Shown here one piece after another: positions 8,142 through 15,815 of a DNA stretch of 44,838 nucleotides (positions are counted from its first letter, which is position 1; each line of letters opens with the position of its first letter). The notes beneath the pieces were generated by a model. That model was given only the letters and a program-made list of their open reading frames with translations, had not been told where the DNA came from and ran no database searches. Position numbers and translations under genes: made by a program. Origin of the DNA: Sphingomonas pituitosa NBRC 102491 (lineage in GTDB: Bacteria > Pseudomonadota > Alphaproteobacteria > Sphingomonadales > Sphingomonadaceae); contig NZ_BCYY01000032.1 of NCBI RefSeq assembly GCF_001598435.1, positions 1 through 44,838 of the forward strand, written 5' to 3'.

Positions 8142-8164
8142 AACGCACAGGGGGGATGTGCGTT
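8142..8164. promoter_or_regulatory. Perfect inverted repeat upstream of the glnK promoter
   Basis: AACGCACA-N7-TGTGCGTT is a perfect 8-bp inverted repeat starting 4 bp upstream of the sigma-54 element. It contains GCAC/GTGC half-sites like those of NtrC, but spaced by 9 rather than the usual 7 bp and unusually close to the promoter. It may be an activator or repressor site; the regulator is not identified. Confidence 0.45.
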
Positions 8165-8229
8165 TCGGGCCACCCAATATTACCAACTGGTGAATTTTGT
8201 GACGCTGCTCTGCTTAAAAAGTGAGCAGT

Positions 8230-8838
8230 TCACTGCAGCGTTGCGCTGTCCTCGCCGTGGCGGCCGAAGAATTGCATCAGCTGCACGATCAGTTCGGCGC
8301 GATCTTCGAGTCTGGGCGCTTCGAGCAGCGCCTGCTTCGACGCGGCATCGAACGGCGCGATCTGGGCAATGCCGTTGACCAGCGATTCGTCGTCGAGGCG
8401 CGTCACCGCCTCCCAATCGACCATGTAGCCCAGGCCGTCGGCGAAGCGACGCGATTCCATCTCGATCGATGCGCGGCCGGCGAGCGAGAGCGATTCGGAC
8501 TCGCCCACCACCTCCAGCGCCGCCTCGACCTGGCGGAACGGCGTGCCAAGCTCGAGTTCGCGGACGATGGTGAAGCGCGTCAGGCCTTCGAGCACGATGT
8601 TGTAGCGGCCGTCGTCCAGTGCCTCGACATCGGCGATGCGGCCGACGCAGCCCACGTCGAACAGCGTCGGAGGATCGCGGTCGTCGCGCGGCTGGACCAT
8701 GCCGATGCGCCGGTCGCGGGCCAGCGCTTCGGAGACCATCGCCCGGTAGCGCGGCTCGAAGATGTGGAGCGGCAGGTGCATGCGTGGAAACAGCAGCGCA
8801 CCCGCCAGCGGAAACACCGAAAGCCGCGTCGTCTTCAT
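8230..8838 (-). CDS. Lon-protease substrate-binding-domain protein
   Basis: A 202-residue protein consisting of the Lon N-terminal (LON_substr_bdg, PUA-like) domain without the ATPase and protease parts. The opening RLSVFPLAGALLFPRMHLPLHIFEPRYR is the family hallmark, and GCVGRIADVEALDDGRYNIVL is the second conserved block. Stand-alone forms are common in proteobacteria; they are thought to bind unfolded substrates, but no activity is established. Its ATG overlaps the stop of the thioredoxin/TPR gene (ATGA at 8835-8838), so the two are translationally coupled, which fits a shared protein quality-control role (inference). Confidence 0.88.
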   Translation of the reverse strand: MKTTRLSVFPLAGALLFPRMHLPLHIFEPRYRAMVSEALARDRRIGMVQPRDDRDPPTLFDVGCVGRIADVEALDDGRYNIVLEGLTRFTIVRELELGTPFRQVEAALEVVGESESLSLAGRASIEMESRRFADGLGYMVDWEAVTRLDDESLVNGIAQIAPFDAASKQALLEAPRLEDRAELIVQLMQFFGRHGEDSATLQ

Positions 8839-9746
8839 CCGAACAGGATCTGCGAAAGCTTGCGACGCTGGGCGGAGACCCAGGGATCTTCCAGCCCGAC
8901 GACTTCGAACAACTTGAGCAGCCGCTGGCGTGCGGCGCCCTCGTTCCAGGCACGATCGTCGCGGATCATGGCGAGCAGCGTCTCGGCTGCGCCTTCGCGA
9001 TCGCCTGCCGCCATCTGGCCGCCCGCGAGCTCGTAGCGCGCGTCCATGTCTTCCGGGTTCGCGGCGGCACGGGCAGCGAGGCCGGCAAGATCGCCGACGG
9101 GCTGGACTTCGCGCGCCAGGCTCAGCGCGGCGCGGGCACGCTCCACTTCGGGCGCCTTTGCGGCATCGCCGGCAATGGCATCGAGCGCCGTCTGCGCTTC
9201 GTCATGACGGCCCAGTTCGGTCAGCGCGCGAACGCGGCCCGCGGCCACGACAGCGTGGTCGGGCGCGATCTCGGCGATCTGGTCGAAGATCGAGAGGGCA
9301 CGCTCGGCATCGCCATCGGCCAGCACCTGCTCGGCCATCGCGATCAGCGGCTCCAGTTCGGCCTCGGCCTCCGCTGCCTCGCCGCTGATCGGCAGCTGGC
9401 GGAGGATCTGGTCGAGCATCGTGCGCAGCTGCGATTCGGTGCGCGCGCTGGTCAGGTCGGCGACCAGCTGGCCCTGGAACATCGCATAGACCGTCGGGAT
9501 CGAGCGGACCTGGAATTGGCTGGCGATGAAGTTGTTCGCATCGACGTCGATCTTGGCCAGCATCACGCCCTTGGGGGCATATTCCGCCGTCACCTTCTCG
9601 ATGACCGGACCCAGCGCCTTGCACGGCCCGCACCATTCCGCCCAGAAATCGATGATGACGAGCTTCGACATCGACGGCTCTACGACGTCCTTGCGAAAGG
9701 CGTCGACGGCCTGTTTGTCGGCGGGGCTCATACCAAGCGTAGCCAA
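8835..9746 (-). CDS. Thioredoxin/TPR co-chaperone (CnoX/YbbN-like)
   Basis: A 303-residue protein with an N-terminal thioredoxin domain (active site WCGPC, Cys39 and Cys42) and a C-terminal tetratricopeptide-like half (from about residue 120), the architecture of CnoX/YbbN, a chaperedoxin that protects unfolding proteins and hands them to GroEL or DnaK. Unlike E. coli YbbN, which has SxxC, this one keeps both cysteines and may be redox-active. The start is taken as TTG at 9746 because AAGGAG lies 6 nt upstream and family members begin about five residues before the conserved SPADKQAV; the ATG at 9731 has no such site, and an upstream in-frame start at 9830 gives a non-conserved extension. Confidence 0.88.
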   Translation of the reverse strand: MATLGMSPADKQAVDAFRKDVVEPSMSKLVIIDFWAEWCGPCKALGPVIEKVTAEYAPKGVMLAKIDVDANNFIASQFQVRSIPTVYAMFQGQLVADLTSARTESQLRTMLDQILRQLPISGEAAEAEAELEPLIAMAEQVLADGDAERALSIFDQIAEIAPDHAVVAAGRVRALTELGRHDEAQTALDAIAGDAAKAPEVERARAALSLAREVQPVGDLAGLAARAAANPEDMDARYELAGGQMAAGDREGAAETLLAMIRDDRAWNEGAARQRLLKLFEVVGLEDPWVSAQRRKLSQILFG

Positions 9747-9866
9747 AATGCGCTCCTTGCGAACTGCGGGTGCCGGCGCCTCTGAAGGGCACGTGGGCGG
9801 GTCGGCCCCTATTTGGGCGTTCGGGGGCAAACCGCCAAGCCTTTTCCAAAAAGTGCAAAAGGGGGG

Positions 9867-9895
9867 TTGCGCACTTCGGAAGCCGCTGTTAGTTG
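9867..9895 (+). promoter_or_regulatory. Possible sigma-70 promoter of tRNA-Gly
   Basis: TTGCGC and TAGTTG separated by 17 bp lie about 54 bp upstream of the tRNA. The hexamers are only partial matches. The surrounding 200-bp gap otherwise holds no gene. Confidence 0.3.
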
Positions 9896-9948
9896 GCCCG
9901 CCTCACCCGCCGAGAGCGCTTCGAAACGCTCCCGGCCACGACGCCAGA

Positions 9949-10023
9949 GCGGGCGTAGCTCAGGGGTAGAGCACAACCTTGCCAAGGTTGGGGTCGAGGG
10001 TTCGAATCCCTTCGCCCGCTCCA
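9949..10023 (+). tRNA. tRNA-Gly, anticodon GCC
   Basis: A full cloverleaf: acceptor stem GCGGGCG/CGCCCGC, D stem GCTC/GAGC, anticodon stem CAACC/GGTTG with loop TTGCCAA (anticodon GCC at 9981-9983), T arm GAGGG-TTCGAAT-CCCTT, discriminator T and an encoded CCA end. It decodes GGC and GGU. Confidence 0.97.
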
Positions 10024-10052
10024 GTCGCCAACCAGCGACTGTACCGTCGGTC

Positions 10053-10745
10053 TCACGGCATCAGCCGTTTTCGACCTTCCGACAAATGCCACCGCATCGC
10101 CAGTGCCGCGCCATCCGCGTCCTGCGCGCGGATCGCCTGCACGATCGTCTCGTGTTCGCGCACCATCGCCGCGATCGGCTCCGGCTCGCGCAGGCGGGCG
10201 ATGTCGACGCCGGCGCGCATGATTCGCATCGTTTCCTCGTGCAGATGCTCGAACGCCTTCTCGAACGCCGGATTCGCGGTGGCGCGAAAGATTGCGCGGT
10301 GCAGCCGCCAATCCTCGTCATGCGCGGGATCGCTGGAGAGCAGCGCCTTGCGCAGGTCGGTCATCGCCGATTCGATCTCCGCCATCTGTTCGGGCGAGCG
10401 GCGACGCGCGGCGAGCCGCGCAGCTTCCGATTCGAGGGCGAATCGTACTTCATAGGTGCCGAGCGTCGCGGAAAGCTCGTCGAACGCCATGTGTGCGCCG
10501 AGCCGGAGCGACGGGCGGCGCATCACATAGGAGCCGGCGCCGCGGCGCGATTCGGTGATGCCGTCGGCTGCCAGCCGCACCAGCGCCTCACGCACGACGG
10601 TGCGTGACATGCCGAAGCTTTCCGCCAGCCGCGATTCGGAGGGCAGGCGGTCGCCGACGCCCAGCCCGCCCAGGATGATCTCGACGATGCGCGAATAGGC
10701 CTGGTCGGCAAGGCGCTGGTCGCTGGGTGCATGGTTTCGCAGCAT
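10053..10745 (-). CDS. FadR-subfamily GntR transcriptional regulator
   Basis: A 230-residue regulator with an N-terminal GntR winged helix (LADQAYSRIVEIILGG ... LPSESRLAESFGMSRTVVREAL) and a C-terminal all-helical FCD ligand-binding domain. Candidate metal-binding residues of the FCD fold are visible in DEDWRLHRAIF, REHETIV and MRWHLSEG. FCD regulators respond to small organic acids or sugars acids; the effector cannot be assigned. It is divergent from the DUF72 gene with 63 bp between the two starts, so it may regulate itself and that gene (inference). No catabolic genes lie next to it. The ATG at 10745 has no strong ribosome-binding site. Confidence 0.9.
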   Translation of the reverse strand: MLRNHAPSDQRLADQAYSRIVEIILGGLGVGDRLPSESRLAESFGMSRTVVREALVRLAADGITESRRGAGSYVMRRPSLRLGAHMAFDELSATLGTYEVRFALESEAARLAARRRSPEQMAEIESAMTDLRKALLSSDPAHDEDWRLHRAIFRATANPAFEKAFEHLHEETMRIMRAGVDIARLREPEPIAAMVREHETIVQAIRAQDADGAALAMRWHLSEGRKRLMP

Positions 10746-10808
10746 GGTGCGCCACGATACTAAGACCTTCGGAAATGGCGAGTCGTGCCATTGCCTTAGG
10801 AGAAGCCG

Positions 10809-11612
10809 ATGTCCGATTCCCCCGCCCCCATCCGCGTCGGTATCGGCGGCTGGACGTTCGAACCGTGGCGCGGCACCTTCTATCCCGACAAGCTGCCGCA
10901 GAAGCGCGAACTGGAATATGCCGCCGGGGCGCTTACCGCGATCGAGATCAACGGCACCTATTATTCCACCTTCAAGCCGGCGAGCTTCGCCGGCTGGGCG
11001 GCGGCGGCCCCCGACGGTTTCGTCTACACGGTGAAGGGCTCGCGCTTCGTCACCAACCGCAAGGTGCTGGCGGAGGCGGGCGAATCGATCGCGCGCTTCT
11101 GCGGCCAAGGGCTGACCGAGCTGGGGGACAAATTGGGCCCCATCTTCTGGCAGTTCATGGCGACCAAGAAGTTCGACGCGGAGGATTTCGGCGCATTCCT
11201 GAAGCTGCTGCCGGCCCGGCAGGACGGCGTGAAGCTGCGCCACGCGGTGCAGGTGCGGCACGACAGCTTCCAGACGCCCGAATTCGTCGCGCTGTGCCGG
11301 GCGGCGGGCGTGGGAATCGTCTTTGCCGATTCGCCGCAATATCCCGGCGTGGCCGATGTCAGCGGCGACGTTGTCTATGTGCGGCTGGAGGCGGGCGAGG
11401 ATGACAATCCCTTTTGCTACCCCGAAGACGCGCTGCCGCGCTGGGTGGACGCGGCCAAGACCTGGGCGGCGGGCGGCCAGCCCGAGGGTCTGCCCACCTT
11501 CGCGCCCGAGCCGGCGCCGGTGTGCCCACGCGAAACCTTCGTCTTCTTCATCCATGGCGGCAAGGTGCGTGCGCCAGCGGGTGCCCAAGCGTTCATCCGC
11601 CGCCTGCGCTGA
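10809..11612 (+). CDS. DUF72 domain protein
   Basis: A 267-residue protein of the widespread DUF72 (YecE) family, which forms a TIM-barrel-like fold. Signature blocks visible are RVGIGGWTFEPWRGTFYP at the start, EINGTYYSTFKPASFAGW, FVYTVKGSRFVTN and the later region with VRHDSF and VYVRLEAG. The biochemical function of the family is not established. GGAG lies 6 nt before the ATG. It is followed 56 bp later by a 36-codon acidic gene and lies divergent from the FadR-type regulator. Confidence 0.9.
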   Translation: MSDSPAPIRVGIGGWTFEPWRGTFYPDKLPQKRELEYAAGALTAIEINGTYYSTFKPASFAGWAAAAPDGFVYTVKGSRFVTNRKVLAEAGESIARFCGQGLTELGDKLGPIFWQFMATKKFDAEDFGAFLKLLPARQDGVKLRHAVQVRHDSFQTPEFVALCRAAGVGIVFADSPQYPGVADVSGDVVYVRLEAGEDDNPFCYPEDALPRWVDAAKTWAAGGQPEGLPTFAPEPAPVCPRETFVFFIHGGKVRAPAGAQAFIRRLR

Positions 11613-11668
11613 ACGCCGAACCCTTTGCCGCGCCGCTTCGTTGGTCGCGGGCAACCCAGGAGGCCAGC

Positions 11669-11779
11669 ATGATCCACGATCCCGAACAGCAGACGCCGCA
11701 GGACGACGAAGCCGAGGCGATGGAAGAAGCGCAGAAGGACGCCGCCGAGGAACGCGAGGAAGAAGGCGGATATCAATAA
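11669..11779 (+). CDS. 36-residue highly acidic small protein
   Basis: A short open frame, MIHDPEQQTPQDDEAEAMEE followed by AQKDAAEEREEEGGYQ, with an optimal AGGAGG 6 nt upstream of the ATG (11657-11662). About 40% of residues are Asp or Glu; no Cys, no hydrophobic stretch, so soluble and probably disordered or helical. The good ribosome-binding site and clean stop, with a likely terminator just after, argue for a real gene. I do not recognise a function. It may be co-transcribed with the DUF72 gene. Alternative: a non-conserved spurious frame, which homologue comparison would show. Confidence 0.65.
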   Translation: MIHDPEQQTPQDDEAEAMEEAQKDAAEEREEEGGYQ

Positions 11780-11786
11780 GCCTCGT

Positions 11787-11833
11787 TGCGCGGCGGCGGC
11801 CTCCCCGCCTGCCGCGCACGCCCATGGCGTTTT
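11787..11833 (+). terminator. Candidate terminator after the small acidic ORF
   Basis: A strong stem TGCGCGGC/GCCGCGCA (extendable inward across a one-base bulge) lies 7 bp after the stop. It is followed by a small hairpin CGCC-CAT-GGCG ending in TTTT at 11830-11833. It separates this gene from feoA. Confidence 0.5.
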
Positions 11834-11853
11834 GGACCTAGCCATGGTGCCAA

Positions 11854-11872
11854 GTAATTGATAATCACTCGC
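11854..11872. promoter_or_regulatory. Fur-box-like site upstream of feoA
   Basis: The 19 bases GTAATTGATAATCACTCGC contain the Fur-consensus core TGATAATCA exactly and match GATAATGATAATCATTATC at 13 of 19 positions by hand alignment. They end 4 bp before the feoA ATG, a position expected for repression by iron-loaded Fur. Exact Fur-type motifs in this clade may differ. Confidence 0.5.
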
Positions 11873-11875
11873 AGC

Positions 11876-12154
11876 ATGAACGCCACCGCTGCGATTCCCG
11901 TGCCTGTTCGCCTTGCCCAGCTGCACCGTCATGCCCCCGGTACCGTGGCCGGAGTCGACTGGGATCGATTGGCCGAGCCCGAGGCGCGACGCCTGCGCGA
12001 GCTGGGTCTGGACGAAGGCGTGGAGGTGGAACTGCTGCATCGTTCCGGCCTGTTCGGCGGCCCGCTTGCCTGCCGCATCGGTCGCATGACCGTTGCCCTG
12101 CGTCGCCATGTCGCCGCTGCCATTCATGTGACGCCGCTGGCCGAGCGCCCATGA
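11876..12154 (+). CDS. feoA: Ferrous iron transport protein A
   Basis: A 92-residue FeoA with the SH3-like fold: VRLAQLHRHAPGTVAGVD at the start, then RRLRELGLDEGVEVELLHRSGLFGGPLACRIG, the family's conserved core. FeoA is a small cytoplasmic partner needed for Fe(II) uptake by FeoB. The ATG at 11876 is preferred; an in-frame TTG 18 nt upstream lies inside the Fur-like box. Its stop overlaps the feoB start (ATGA at 12151-12154), so the two are translationally coupled. Likely iron-repressed. Confidence 0.92.
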   Translation: MNATAAIPVPVRLAQLHRHAPGTVAGVDWDRLAEPEARRLRELGLDEGVEVELLHRSGLFGGPLACRIGRMTVALRRHVAAAIHVTPLAERP

Positions 12155-14007
12155 ACACCACGCCATTGGTTGCGCTGGTCGGCAATCCCAATGCCGGCAA
12201 GAGCGCGCTGTTCAACGCGCTGACCGGCGCGCGGCAGAAGGTGGGCAACTATCCCGGCGTCACCGTCGAACGCCATTCAGGCCGCATGGCGCTGCCCGAC
12301 GGCCGGCCGATCGAGCTGATCGACCTGCCCGGCGCCTACAGCCTCGACCCCGGTAGCCCGGACGAGCAGGTGACGCGCGACGTGCTGCTCGGCCGCCAGC
12401 AGGGCGAGCGGCTGCCGGACGCGATCCTCACCGTGGTCGATGCCTCCAATCTCGACAACCATCTCCGCTTCACGCTGCAGCTGATCGCGCTGGGGCTGCC
12501 GATCGTGGTGGCGCTCAACATGGTCGATCTCGCCGAGCGCGACGGCCTCAAGCTCGATCCCGAAGCGCTGGAGCGCGAACTGGGCGTGCCGGTGATCGCC
12601 ACGGTCGCCGTGCGCCGCCGCGGGCTCGATGCGCTCAAGGAGCGCATGGCCGAGATGGTGAAGGGCGTGACCAAGATCCGCCCCTCCCCCGGCGTGCAGC
12701 ATGACATCGTCCTGCTCCAGCGCCGCGCGCGCCAGATCGCCACCGCGGTCACCGTTTCGGAAACCGCCGCGCGCCGTTGGACGCACCGGCTCGACGCGCT
12801 GTTCCTCCACCCGGTCGCCGGGCCGGTGATCCTGCTCGGCACGATGTTCCTGATGTTCCAGGCGGTGTTCGCCTGGTCGCAGGTGCCGATCGGATGGATC
12901 GAGGAGGGGATGAAGTGGCTCGGCGGCGAGGTCGGCACCGCGCTGCCGGACGGCGTGTTCCGCTCGCTGATCGTCGATGGCGTGATCGCCGGCGTCGGCG
13001 CGGTGGTGGTGTTCCTGCCGCAGATCCTGATCCTGTTCGCCTTCATCCTGGTGCTGGAGGCGACCGGCTACATGGTCCGCGCCGCCTTCCTGATGGACCG
13101 GGTGATGGCCAGCGTCGGCCTTTCGGGCCGCGCCTTCATCCCGCTGCTCTCCAGCTTCGCCTGCGCAGTGCCGGGGATCATGGCGACGCGCACCATCTCC
13201 GACGAGAAGGACCGGCTGACCACCATCCTGATCGCGCCGCTGATGACCTGTTCGGCGCGGCTGCCGGTCTACACCATCATCATCGGCGCGCTGATCCCGG
13301 ATCGGGCCGTGCTGCCGGGCGTGGGGCTGCAGGGGCTGGTGCTGTTCGCGCTGTACATCCTCGGCATCCTTGGCGCCTTCTGCGTCGCGCTGGTGCTGCG
13401 CCACACGGTCACCAGGGGCGCGACCTCGGGCTTCATGATGGAGATGCCGAAATACCAGTGGCCCAGCATCCGCGACGTGCTGCTGGGGCTTTGGCAGCGC
13501 GCGCTGATCTTCCTGAAGCGCGCCGGCACGATCATCCTCTACACCACCGTGGTGCTGTGGGCGCTGCTCAGCTTCCCCAAGCCGCCCGAGGGCAGCACCG
13601 TCTCCAAGGTCGATTATTCGATCGCCGGCCGCATCGGCAGCGGGTTGCAGGCGCTGGTCGCGCCGATCGGCTTCAACCGCGACATGGCGCTGGCGCTGAT
13701 CCCGGCGATGGCCGCGCGCGAAGTCGCGGTGGCGGCGATCGGCACCGTCTACGCGGTCGACAATCCCGACGACGAGGCGGGCGAGGAATCGATCCGCGCG
13801 CAGCTCCAGAAGCATTGGAGCCTGCCGAGCGCGCTCGCCTTCCTGATGTGGTTCGTCTTCGCGCCGCAGTGCATCTCGACCATCGCGGTCACCAGGCGCG
13901 AGACCAATGGCTGGAAATGGCCGGCCTTCATGATCGGCTATCTGTTCGCGCTCGCCTATGTCGCGGCCGGCATCACCTATTGGAGCGCGATAGCCCTCGG
14001 CCTCTAG
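12151..14007 (+). CDS. feoB: Ferrous iron transporter FeoB
   Basis: A 618-residue membrane GTPase-coupled Fe(II) transporter. The N-terminal G domain shows G1 GNPNAGKS (11-18), the G2 threonine in NYPGVTVE, G3 DLPG (58-61) and G4 NMVD (123-126). A helical GDI region follows, then membrane segments from about residue 220, including the two Gate regions (e.g. SSFACAVPGIMATRTI with its conserved Cys). It is shorter than E. coli FeoB (773) but normal for alphaproteobacteria. No feoC follows; lysK begins 41 bp downstream. Imports ferrous iron under low-oxygen or acidic conditions. Confidence 0.96.
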   Translation: MNTTPLVALVGNPNAGKSALFNALTGARQKVGNYPGVTVERHSGRMALPDGRPIELIDLPGAYSLDPGSPDEQVTRDVLLGRQQGERLPDAILTVVDASNLDNHLRFTLQLIALGLPIVVALNMVDLAERDGLKLDPEALERELGVPVIATVAVRRRGLDALKERMAEMVKGVTKIRPSPGVQHDIVLLQRRARQIATAVTVSETAARRWTHRLDALFLHPVAGPVILLGTMFLMFQAVFAWSQVPIGWIEEGMKWLGGEVGTALPDGVFRSLIVDGVIAGVGAVVVFLPQILILFAFILVLEATGYMVRAAFLMDRVMASVGLSGRAFIPLLSSFACAVPGIMATRTISDEKDRLTTILIAPLMTCSARLPVYTIIIGALIPDRAVLPGVGLQGLVLFALYILGILGAFCVALVLRHTVTRGATSGFMMEMPKYQWPSIRDVLLGLWQRALIFLKRAGTIILYTTVVLWALLSFPKPPEGSTVSKVDYSIAGRIGSGLQALVAPIGFNRDMALALIPAMAAREVAVAAIGTVYAVDNPDDEAGEESIRAQLQKHWSLPSALAFLMWFVFAPQCISTIAVTRRETNGWKWPAFMIGYLFALAYVAAGITYWSAIALGL

Positions 14008-14048
14008 CAATTGCATCCCGGCTGCGAAAACGGCAGAGGCAGGGGACT

Positions 14049-15644
14049 ATGAGCACTGTCACCCCCGAACTCCGCGCAGCCGCGCTCGTCTCCAAGGCCT
14101 GGCCCTATGAAGAGGCGCGCAAGCTGCTCAAACGCTATCCGCAGATCGCAGAGGGTGGCGCGCCGGAGAAAGGCCATGTGCTGTTCGAGACCGGCTATGG
14201 CCCCTCGGGGCTGCCGCATATCGGCACGTTCAACGAAGTGCTGCGCACCACCATGGTCCGCCGCGCCTTCGAGAGCCTGTGCGACGTGCCCACCCGCCTG
14301 ATCGCGTTCAGCGACGACATGGACGGGCTGCGCAAGGTGCCGGACAATGTGCCGAACCAGGCGATGCTGCGCGAGCATCTCGGCAAGCCGCTCACCCAAG
14401 TGCCCGATCCGTTCGAGAAATATGAGAGCTTCGCGCACCACAACAATGCGCGCCTGCGCGAATTCCTCGACCAGTTCGGCTTCGAGTACGAGTTCGCCTC
14501 CTCGACCGACTATTACACCGGCGGCCGCTTCGACGACGCGCTGAAGAAGGTGCTGCGCCACTATTCCGGCATCATGGACGTGATGCTGCCGACGCTCCGC
14601 GCCGAGCGCCAGGCGACCTATTCGCCGGTGCTGCCGATCAGCCCGAAATCGGGCATCGTGTTGCAGGTGCCGGTCGAGGTGGTCGATGCCGAGGCCGGCC
14701 TGATCGCCTTCGAGGATGAGGGCGAGCGGATCGTGCAGAGCGTGCTCGGCGGCAAGGCCAAGCTCCAGTGGAAGGTCGACTGGGCGATGCGCTGGGTCGC
14801 GCTCGACGTCGATTACGAGATGGCGGGCAAGGACCTGATCGATTCGGTCACCCAGTCGGGCAAGATCGCCCGCGTGCTCGGCGGCCGTCCGCCCGAGGGC
14901 TTCAACTACGAGATGTTCCTCGACGAGAAGGGCGAGAAGATCTCCAAGTCCAAGGGCAACGGCCTCAGCCTCGAACAGTGGCTGACCTATGGTCCCGAGG
15001 AGAGCATCGCCTTCTACGCCTATCGCGAGCCGAAAAAGGCCAAGCAGCTGCACCTGGGCGTGATCCCGCGCGCGATCGACGAGTACTGGCAGTTCCGCGG
15101 CAATTATGCCGGCCAGGCGGTCGAGCAGCGGCTGGGCAACCCGGTCCACCACATCCACAATGGCGAGCCGCCGGCGGAGACGCTGCCGGTAACCTTCGGG
15201 CTGCTGCTCAACCTGGTCGGCGTGATGGGCGAGGCGAGCAAGGCGCAGGTCTGGGGCTATCTGACGAATTATGTCCCCGACGCGACCCCGGAAACCTATC
15301 CGGCGCTCGACCGTCTGATCGGCTATGCGCTTGCCTATGCCCGCGATTTCGTTGCCCCGACGCTCAAGAAGCGCGCGCCCGCGGGCGTGGAGATCGAGGC
15401 GCTCCGGCGGCTCGACGCCGAGCTCGCCGCACTGCCGGCGGATGCGACGGCCGAGGCGATCCAGGACCAGGTGTACGAGATCGGCAAGACCGGCGGCTTC
15501 GAGAATCTGCGCGACTGGTTCAAGGCGCTGTACGAGACGCTGCTCGGCTCCGAGCAGGGGCCGCGCATGGGCAGCTTCATCGCGCTGTACGGCATCGACA
15601 ACAGCCGCAAGCTGATCGCGGAGGCGCTGGCCAAGGTGGCCTAA
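14049..15644 (+). CDS. lysK: Lysyl-tRNA synthetase, class I
   Basis: A 531-residue class I LysRS that charges tRNA-Lys. The class I signatures are clear: HIGT at residues 57-60 in GPSGLPHIGTFNE and KISKS at 297-301. The Rossmann domain is followed by the class I-specific helical C-terminal half. Class I LysRS is the archaeal type, unrelated to the class II LysRS of most bacteria; alphaproteobacteria are one of the bacterial groups known to use it. ATG at 14049 follows AGGGGA. A REPIN-like repeat lies 24 bp after the stop. Confidence 0.95.
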   Translation: MSTVTPELRAAALVSKAWPYEEARKLLKRYPQIAEGGAPEKGHVLFETGYGPSGLPHIGTFNEVLRTTMVRRAFESLCDVPTRLIAFSDDMDGLRKVPDNVPNQAMLREHLGKPLTQVPDPFEKYESFAHHNNARLREFLDQFGFEYEFASSTDYYTGGRFDDALKKVLRHYSGIMDVMLPTLRAERQATYSPVLPISPKSGIVLQVPVEVVDAEAGLIAFEDEGERIVQSVLGGKAKLQWKVDWAMRWVALDVDYEMAGKDLIDSVTQSGKIARVLGGRPPEGFNYEMFLDEKGEKISKSKGNGLSLEQWLTYGPEESIAFYAYREPKKAKQLHLGVIPRAIDEYWQFRGNYAGQAVEQRLGNPVHHIHNGEPPAETLPVTFGLLLNLVGVMGEASKAQVWGYLTNYVPDATPETYPALDRLIGYALAYARDFVAPTLKKRAPAGVEIEALRRLDAELAALPADATAEAIQDQVYEIGKTGGFENLRDWFKALYETLLGSEQGPRMGSFIALYGIDNSRKLIAEALAKVA

Positions 15645-15667
15645 GGGGCGGGCGGGAAACCTCTACC

Positions 15668-15764
15668 CCGTCATCCCGGCGAAAGCCGGGATCCATTCGC
15701 TTCTCCGTTCAAGCAAGAGCCGAGCCGTAGAGGGCAATGGATCCCGGCTTTCGCCGGGATGACG
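15668..15764. repeat. REPIN-like doublet palindrome, copy B
   Basis: Arms CCGTCATCCCGGCGAAAGCC and the inverse ending GCCGGGATGACG enclose a ~37-bp centre. Each arm is itself a hairpin (CCCGGC-GAAA-GCCGGG). The centre shares the words CCGT-CAAG-AGAGCCG with copy C at 35737-35834. It lies in the 171-bp gap between lysK and nhaA. Confidence 0.85.
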
Positions 15765-15815
15765 TAGATGGAGAACGTGGAATCGCGTTCTCGATGCCAA
15801 TGAGGGAGGAACACC

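Noticed and set aside
10023..10040. Hairpin AGTCGC-CAACCA-GCGACT just after tRNA-Gly
   Set aside because: A 6-bp stem without a T-run on either strand; too weak to call a terminator, although it could help 3' processing.
10741..10755. TGGTGCGCCA near the FadR-type regulator start as a FadR operator
   Set aside because: It overlaps the start codon and is only a partial match to TGGT-N3-ACCA-type sites; short near-palindromes are common at this GC content.
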